This document shows positions 59,803 to 64,000 of a DNA stretch of 64,000 bases, one piece after another (within the stretch, counting starts at the first letter, position 1; every line of letters starts with the position of its first letter). Below the pieces are notes generated by a model. That model was given only the letters and a program-made list of their open reading frames with translations, did no database searches and was not told the DNA's origin. A program made the translations under genes and the position numbers. This stretch comes from an uncultured Allomuricauda sp. (GTDB lineage Bacteria; Bacteroidota; Bacteroidia; Flavobacteriales; Flavobacteriaceae): positions 62,001 to 126,000 of the forward strand of contig NZ_CANMOO010000005.1 of the NCBI RefSeq assembly GCF_947499585.1, written 5' to 3'.

Positions 59803-62800
59803 ATGAGAAAGCTTATCCTTTTTGGCTTTATCTGTATTAATTATTGGGTTACAAATGCCCAGCTCGAATCAAAAATAGATAGCCTTACCCACTTACTCGA
59901 AAACAGACGTGAACAGGATACAATAGCCGTTAAATTGCTGTTGGATATTGCCAATGCCTACCGTGGCGTTAGTTTGGACACTTCTTATCTATATGCAAAA
60001 AAAGCTTTCAACTTGGCTTCAAACATCACATATGATCATGGTATGGCCTCGGCGGACAAGATCAAAGGGACATACTTTCTTTATTCGGGTGTAATGGATA
60101 GCAGCATCTTTTATTATGAAAATGGTCAAAAGTTGTTCCTTAAACTGGGAGATTTGGACGGTGTTCATGACATTAACTACAATTTAGGGCTGTTGCATGC
60201 CTCCATTGCCGAATACGACAAAGCCATTTCTTTTTATGAAAAAGACTTTACCTATAGAAATGAAATCAGGGATACGCTTGGCATAGCTGACGGTTACCTG
60301 AACATAGGGGCGGTTTATCTCTACAAAGGGGATAATCAGAAGGCCTATAAAAACCTTACTGCCTCAATTCCTTATTTTGAACATGCAGGAGATCATTTGT
60401 CTGTGGCCAAGGTAAACTTCAATCTAGGTACCATTCAGTGGAACTATAGCAATTATGACCTCGCTTTAAAAGATTTCTTTGCATCTCTTAACGTATTTGA
60501 ACAGGAAGAAGATCGGTATTTATTGGCCAGCTGTTTTGAAAATATTGCAGGAGTTTATGAAAATATGGACAACTACAAAAGGGCCCTTAAATATTATCGG
60601 GCCTCTTTACGTAACAGTGAAGAGGTAGGAGACGCTAGGCTTACGGCCTCCAATTACCATAGTTTGGGGGTGGTTATGGACAAAAATGAGCAACGGGATT
60701 CTGCTCTGTATTATTTTGATAAAAGCCTCCGACTGTCAAAAGAAAGCGATTTTAAAGATCTACAGAGCTTAAATTATCATAGTTTGGGGGTTTTGCACGG
60801 GAAGGAAAATGCTTCAAAAGGTATTGAATTGCTCAATAGGAGCATTTCCCTGAAAAAGTCCATTGAGCTGGACAATTTCAATATTGCGACCTCTCTATAT
60901 GAGTTAGGGACTATCCAAACCAATGAAAATCAATTCGACAAAGCGAAGAAAAGCTTGGAAGAGGGATGGAAGGTATCCCGGCTGACAGATTCCAAAGAAA
61001 TGAAAAGCAAGCTGTCCTTTGCTTTATACAAACTATACAAAAGCATAGGGATCCAAACCCAAGCACTTTCCTATCTGGAAGAATATCACCTGTTAAAGGA
61101 CAGTATTTTTGATGATGAGGCCAATAAAAATTTAGTGGCCAGAGAAATACAATATGAAACCGCAAAAAAAAATCAGCAAATAGAATTATTGACCAAGGAA
61201 CGGGAACTAAAACAGGCCGAAGTTACCACCCAGGAAGCATTGTTAAAACAAAGTGCAACCCAAAGAAACCTGTTATTGGCCGGAATAGGTTCGGTCCTTA
61301 TAATTTCAATACTTCTTTTTAGAAACTACCTTGTGAAACTGCGAGCAAAAGAAATGGTGAACAGAAAGCAACAAGAATTTGTAAACTTACGATCTCGTTT
61401 TTTTACCAATGTTTCCCATGAGTTCCGAACTCCTTTAACCTTAATCTTAGGTCCGCTAAAGGATTTATTGTCCTCTGATAAAGAAAGCAATGCACACAAG
61501 GAGAGTTATGAACTCATGAAAATGAATGGTGAAAAGCTATTGAGCTTAACCAACCAATTATTGGATTTGGCCAAATTGGAAGCGGGTGCCTTGCCCCTGC
61601 AAGTTGAACGAGGCGACCTGAATAATTTGTTAAAAACAACAGCTGCTTCCTTTAGTTCATGGGCTGATTATCAAAGTATTGAGTTCAACATAGCCATTGC
61701 ACCCGAAATTGGAAAAGCTTGGTTTGATGTAGACGCGTTGGAAAAAATCCTAAATAATCTTTTATCAAATGCCTTTAAGTTTACCCCTAAGGGTGGAAGT
61801 ATTCATTTCAATGCAACATTAATCGGTGGGAATACAGTTGACAGGAAATCCATAAAAATTGTGGTACGGGACACGGGGAAGGGAATAGCAACTTCAGATT
61901 TGGTCAAGGTTTTCGACAGGTTTTATCAAGCTGACACATCCAAGAACGAGCCAAAAACCGGAACTGGCATTGGACTGGCATTGGTAAAGGAACTCACAGA
62001 ATTGCATCATGGAAATATCTCAGTTGATAGTGAAAAGGCAAAGGGCACAACTTTTACCGTAGCCCTCCCCATTTCAAAAGAACAGTTCACCGCAAGGGAA
62101 ATAACCCCGCATGTGTCCGCAAAACCTACGGCTTTAAAGAATATCTTATCCTCTAAACCTTCCAGGGCTGCAAGTATTGAAGAAATAGCTGAAAAAGATT
62201 TCCCGCTCCTCCTTATTGTTGAAGATAATGAGGATGTCAGGTCGTATATCAAAAAAAATCTGCTTAAGAACTATACAATTAAAGAAGCCGTTAATGGTTT
62301 TGAAGGTTTTGAAGTGGCCCGAAAGTTAGTTCCAGATCTTATTATCAGCGATGTGATGATGCCTGACATGGACGGGTTTTCACTCTGCAAAAGATTAAAG
62401 GAAGATGAAAAAACCAGTCACATTCCAATTATTTTGCTAACCGCATTGGCCTCGCAAATCTCAAAAGTAGAAGGACTTGAGACCGGTGCGGATGATTATA
62501 TTGTTAAACCCTTTGATAAGGATGAATTAGTTGTGCGTGTAAAAAATCTTATCGATCAGCGACAGCGATTAAGGGAAAAATATAGTAGGCAACTTACTTT
62601 GGAGCCAAAAGCGCTGGCTTTAACCTCGGTCGATGAACGCTTTTTGGAGAAAATAATACAGATTCTGGAGCAACGCTTGGATGACTCCACTTTTAGCGTT
62701 GAGAACCTTGCAAGGGGAACAGGAATGAGCCGTACACAATTGTTCAGAAAGATGAGGGCCTTGCTCAATCAATCCCCCCAAGATTTTATTCGTGATTTTA

Positions 62801-62952
62801 GACTTAAAAGAGCCGCTCAATTGTTGGAAAACAAGGCTGGGAATATATCGGAAATTGCCTATCAGGTAGGTTTCAACAATCTTTCCTATTTTACCAAAAG
62901 ATTCAAGGAATTGTTTGGAAAGACACCTTCAGAGTATAGGCTTAAAAATTGA
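59803..62952 (+). CDS. hybrid two-component sensor: TPR sensor, histidine kinase, receiver, AraC HTH
   Basis: 1049 residues. Signal peptide (to VTNAQ), about eight TPR units over residues 60-430, coiled coil, TM helix near 488-510, HisKA with H539 in FFTNVSHEFRTPLTL, HATPase (ILNNLLSNAFKFTPKGG, GIGLALVKELTELHHG), receiver with D850 in LIISDVMMPDMDGF, then AraC HTH (ISEIAYQVGFNNLSYFTKRFKELFGKTPSEYRL). A one-protein signalling system where periplasmic TPR replaces the usual Reg_prop sensor of HTCS proteins. Target operon unknown; the 56-58 kb genes are candidates. Confidence 0.93.
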   Translation: MRKLILFGFICINYWVTNAQLESKIDSLTHLLENRREQDTIAVKLLLDIANAYRGVSLDTSYLYAKKAFNLASNITYDHGMASADKIKGTYFLYSGVMDSSIFYYENGQKLFLKLGDLDGVHDINYNLGLLHASIAEYDKAISFYEKDFTYRNEIRDTLGIADGYLNIGAVYLYKGDNQKAYKNLTASIPYFEHAGDHLSVAKVNFNLGTIQWNYSNYDLALKDFFASLNVFEQEEDRYLLASCFENIAGVYENMDNYKRALKYYRASLRNSEEVGDARLTASNYHSLGVVMDKNEQRDSALYYFDKSLRLSKESDFKDLQSLNYHSLGVLHGKENASKGIELLNRSISLKKSIELDNFNIATSLYELGTIQTNENQFDKAKKSLEEGWKVSRLTDSKEMKSKLSFALYKLYKSIGIQTQALSYLEEYHLLKDSIFDDEANKNLVAREIQYETAKKNQQIELLTKERELKQAEVTTQEALLKQSATQRNLLLAGIGSVLIISILLFRNYLVKLRAKEMVNRKQQEFVNLRSRFFTNVSHEFRTPLTLILGPLKDLLSSDKESNAHKESYELMKMNGEKLLSLTNQLLDLAKLEAGALPLQVERGDLNNLLKTTAASFSSWADYQSIEFNIAIAPEIGKAWFDVDALEKILNNLLSNAFKFTPKGGSIHFNATLIGGNTVDRKSIKIVVRDTGKGIATSDLVKVFDRFYQADTSKNEPKTGTGIGLALVKELTELHHGNISVDSEKAKGTTFTVALPISKEQFTAREITPHVSAKPTALKNILSSKPSRAASIEEIAEKDFPLLLIVEDNEDVRSYIKKNLLKNYTIKEAVNGFEGFEVARKLVPDLIISDVMMPDMDGFSLCKRLKEDEKTSHIPIILLTALASQISKVEGLETGADDYIVKPFDKDELVVRVKNLIDQRQRLREKYSRQLTLEPKALALTSVDERFLEKIIQILEQRLDDSTFSVENLARGTGMSRTQLFRKMRALLNQSPQDFIRDFRLKRAAQLLENKAGNISEIAYQVGFNNLSYFTKRFKELFGKTPSEYRLKN

Positions 62953-63051
62953 TGAATACTCATTGTACTTTTATCCAACCAAAAATCGAAAATCTGAGGA
63001 AAAAGAAAAAATTAACGTTATAATTATTATTAAGACGAAGAGGATTATTAA

Positions 63052-63325
63052 TACTATTACTATCGAACCGGTTTGTGGCAATTCTATGATACTGAAGGCA
63101 ATATCAATTATGAATTAGAATTTAAGCCTCTGAAATACAAATTGTGAAGGTGGTGACAATTTATTATTTGGAGTTGTAGAATCTATTCCGCTGAATTATT
63201 TAGAGAAGGTTTCTGCAGATATGATTTTTGAAAGTCAAAAAGTGACAATGAAAACAGAGAACTGGACTGAAATATTAATTCCCTTAAATGGGGAGCTACA
63301 TATCGAGCTAGCTGAGGGAAATTAA
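63052..63325 (+). pseudogene. decayed paralogue of the MORN-type cassette gene at 44842
   Basis: Frame 1 from 63052 reads YYYRTGLWQFYDTEGNINYELEFKPLKYKL then stops; after a shift near 63139 frame 2 continues NCEGGDNLLFGVVESIPLNY...EILIPLNGELHIELAEGN. This aligns with YYYRTGEWIYYNSMGEVSFKLNFEP...NCEGGDVMSFGIVKEVPLEYW...TMIPLNGIVHYKV in the intact gene. The N-terminal third and signal are missing. It is followed by attC-like S8, as for other cassettes. Confidence 0.8.
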
Positions 63326-63335
63326 AAAATACAGC

Positions 63336-63394
63336 CGCTAACAATGGCAATAGTTTACAACAATGCTGCGAAATCATACCCAAGACCGTTATTG
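63336..63394 (+). repeat. attC-like site S8 next to the pseudogene
   Basis: R''-like CGCTAAC (63336-63342) then AATGGCAATAG, TACAACAATGCTGC and ATCATACCCAAGACCGTT, with R'-like GTTATTG (63388-63394). Weaker stem than S3 or S7. Motif A (63397-63414) follows within three bases. Confidence 0.5.
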
Positions 63395-63414
63395 TTAAAG
63401 TTCAAATAAAGGAT

Positions 63415-63777
63415 AAACCAAAAACCTAGATTTAAACCCAAACACTAATACTAAACCGTGGTTGATGGATTTTTATGAATCGTAAATCTCCCATACATTA
63501 TTCGCAAAATATCCCTGTTCAGTTCCTTAAAATTTTTTCATTATAGTTCATTTGTTCAAGATGCCTTTACCTTAAGGGAAAGGTTCTTCGAATTCGACTT
63601 TGTTGAATATTCGGAGAAGCAAGAGGGTAGCGCGCTGAAGCGACGCTACAGGTTTAATTAGCTTCGCAAATAGTTGAATATTAATGGTTTGGAAAAGTTT
63701 TCAAAATGTGGGTAAACCCAAAGTTTGTTGAAAAACACTCCAGAGACCACGCAAAGCTTGAAAAAGTTTGTTGAAAA
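63415..63777. other. gap before the mobilization-like gene
   Basis: 363 bases with no supported gene. It contains an inverted GC-rich stretch near 63620-63650 (GTAGCGCGCTGAAGCGACGCTAC), a possible structured element at the left end of the following mobile element. Confidence 0.4.
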
Positions 63778-64000
63778 ATGCGTGTAAAGGGTAAATATGA
63801 GTACAAATATCTTGCCTTGAACCTAAAGGCATCCGTGGTAAAACGATTCCGTTCGTTTGCCAAAAAGATGACAGGTTCCCAATCTGAGGCTTTAGAGAAA
63901 ATGATTGATTTTTTTGAGTGGCATGGCTTCAAACCCAATGACCGCTTTGTGGATAGTATCTTGGAAGAGATCCGAAAGAATCGAAAACGGACTGAGGCGA
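63778..64000 (+). CDS. BfmA/BtgA-like mobilization protein (partial, cut by window end)
   Basis: 74 codons: MRVKGKYEYKYLALNLKASV, VKRFRSFAKKMTGSQSEALEKMIDFFEWHGF, KPNDRFVDSILEEIRKNRKRTEA. The pattern resembles BfmA/BtgA-family proteins, DNA-binding accessory mobilization proteins of Bacteroidota mobilizable elements. It suggests an integrated mobile element begins at or before 63.7 kb; the rest is outside the window. Confidence 0.6.
   Translation, partial: MRVKGKYEYKYLALNLKASVVKRFRSFAKKMTGSQSEALEKMIDFFEWHGFKPNDRFVDSILEEIRKNRKRTEA

Larger units (their letters stand above)
36383..63414 (+). repeat. Motif A family: 30 dispersed direct repeats, consensus AAAGTTCAAATAAASGATG
   Basis: Copies, all on the plus strand: 36383-36400, 38328-38346, 38963-38980, 39158-39174, 39524-39542, 39838-39855, 40151-40169, 40355-40373, 40502-40520, 40673-40691, 40893-40911, 41222-41240, 41756-41774, 42170-42187, 42482-42499, 43174-43191, 43601-43620, 44227-44244, 44756-44773, 46001-46020, 46508-46528, 47076-47093, 47626-47643, 49897-49915, 50198-50216, 50602-50620, 54851-54869, 55022-55040, 58229-58247, 63397-63414. 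Position 15 varies mainly between G and C; some copies have AAAAAAA or ATAAAA in place of AAATAAA. None was seen before 36.3 kb. In many copies the terminal ATG is the start of the next gene and an internal TAA ends the previous one. Confidence 0.9.

Noticed and set aside
62915..63118. 67-residue ORF after the sensor kinase
   Set aside because: It overlaps the kinase end and continues in a low-complexity Lys/Ile frame; the evidence instead supports a decayed cassette gene in other frames at 63052-63325.
1..64000. Ribosomal RNA genes or a replication origin
   Set aside because: No rRNA-like conserved strings and no DnaA-box cluster with neighbouring dnaA/dnaN genes were recognised by eye.

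Overview
The window reads as a chromosomal segment of a Flavobacteriaceae-type Bacteroidota, probably marine (Maribacter/Zobellia-like by inference only). The signs are low GC, promoters with TAnnTTTG -7 boxes, very weak Shine-Dalgarno sequences, many SPII lipoproteins, a TonB receptor, a hybrid AraC-type two-component sensor, and families such as DUF6090, DUF2911, FISUMP and BfmA/BtgA that are common in that group.

Layout. (1) 1-11.2 kb is a nitrous-oxide respiration locus. On the minus strand it runs cytochrome c, fasciclin lipoprotein, clade-II-like nosZ, a membrane protein, nosL, a flavin-binding-like protein, a cupin, nosD and nosF (cut by the window edge). A divergent Rrf2 regulator with Fe-S ligand spacing and an OprC/NosA-like copper TonB receptor operon complete the locus. 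The nos promoter and the promoter of the receptor operon share one architecture: a TGAy-AATT-rTCA palindrome and an AAGAYA-N4-TRTCTT-like site at identical distances from the -7 box. (2) 11.3-20.6 kb is a minus-strand block of secreted or periplasmic enzymes (DUF885, two PD40 propellers, retropepsin-like protease, DUF2911, trypsin-like protease, PDZ-alpha/beta hydrolase) below a membrane-anchored AraC regulator. (3) 21-31 kb is an envelope/osmotic-stress island (YtxH, holin-like, Dps, two MscS channels, DUF1328, cardiolipin synthase, CorA). (4) 31.3-35.4 kb holds an acyltransferase-like membrane protein, an AraC regulator, a GH15-like enzyme, a GGACT protein and gluconokinase.

(5) From 35.6 kb the character changes. 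A small serine recombinase with a zinc-ribbon-like tail is followed by an AT-rich array of about 30 short, mostly orphan genes on the plus strand, to about 50.8 kb, with scattered outliers to 63.4 kb. Three repeat classes separate the genes. Motif A (AAAGTTCAAATAAASGATG, 30 copies) often supplies the stop codon of one gene and the start codon of the next. Eight attC-like inverted-repeat sites occur, and for five of them the 3' box is the reverse complement of the first bases of the same cassette, as in integron cassettes. Block C, about 100 bp, palindrome-rich, occurs three times, once next to the recombinase. No integron tyrosine integrase is visible. I consider this cassette system the most interesting content of the window.

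(6) 50.9-63 kb carries larger genes (a DUF3857 pair, PQQ-like propeller, FISUMP protein, TPR-containing hybrid histidine kinase/AraC) with four more motif A copies, a decayed paralogue of an array gene, and at the right edge the start of a BfmA/BtgA-like mobilization gene.

All calls come from reading the sequence and from knowledge of the families. No database search was run.
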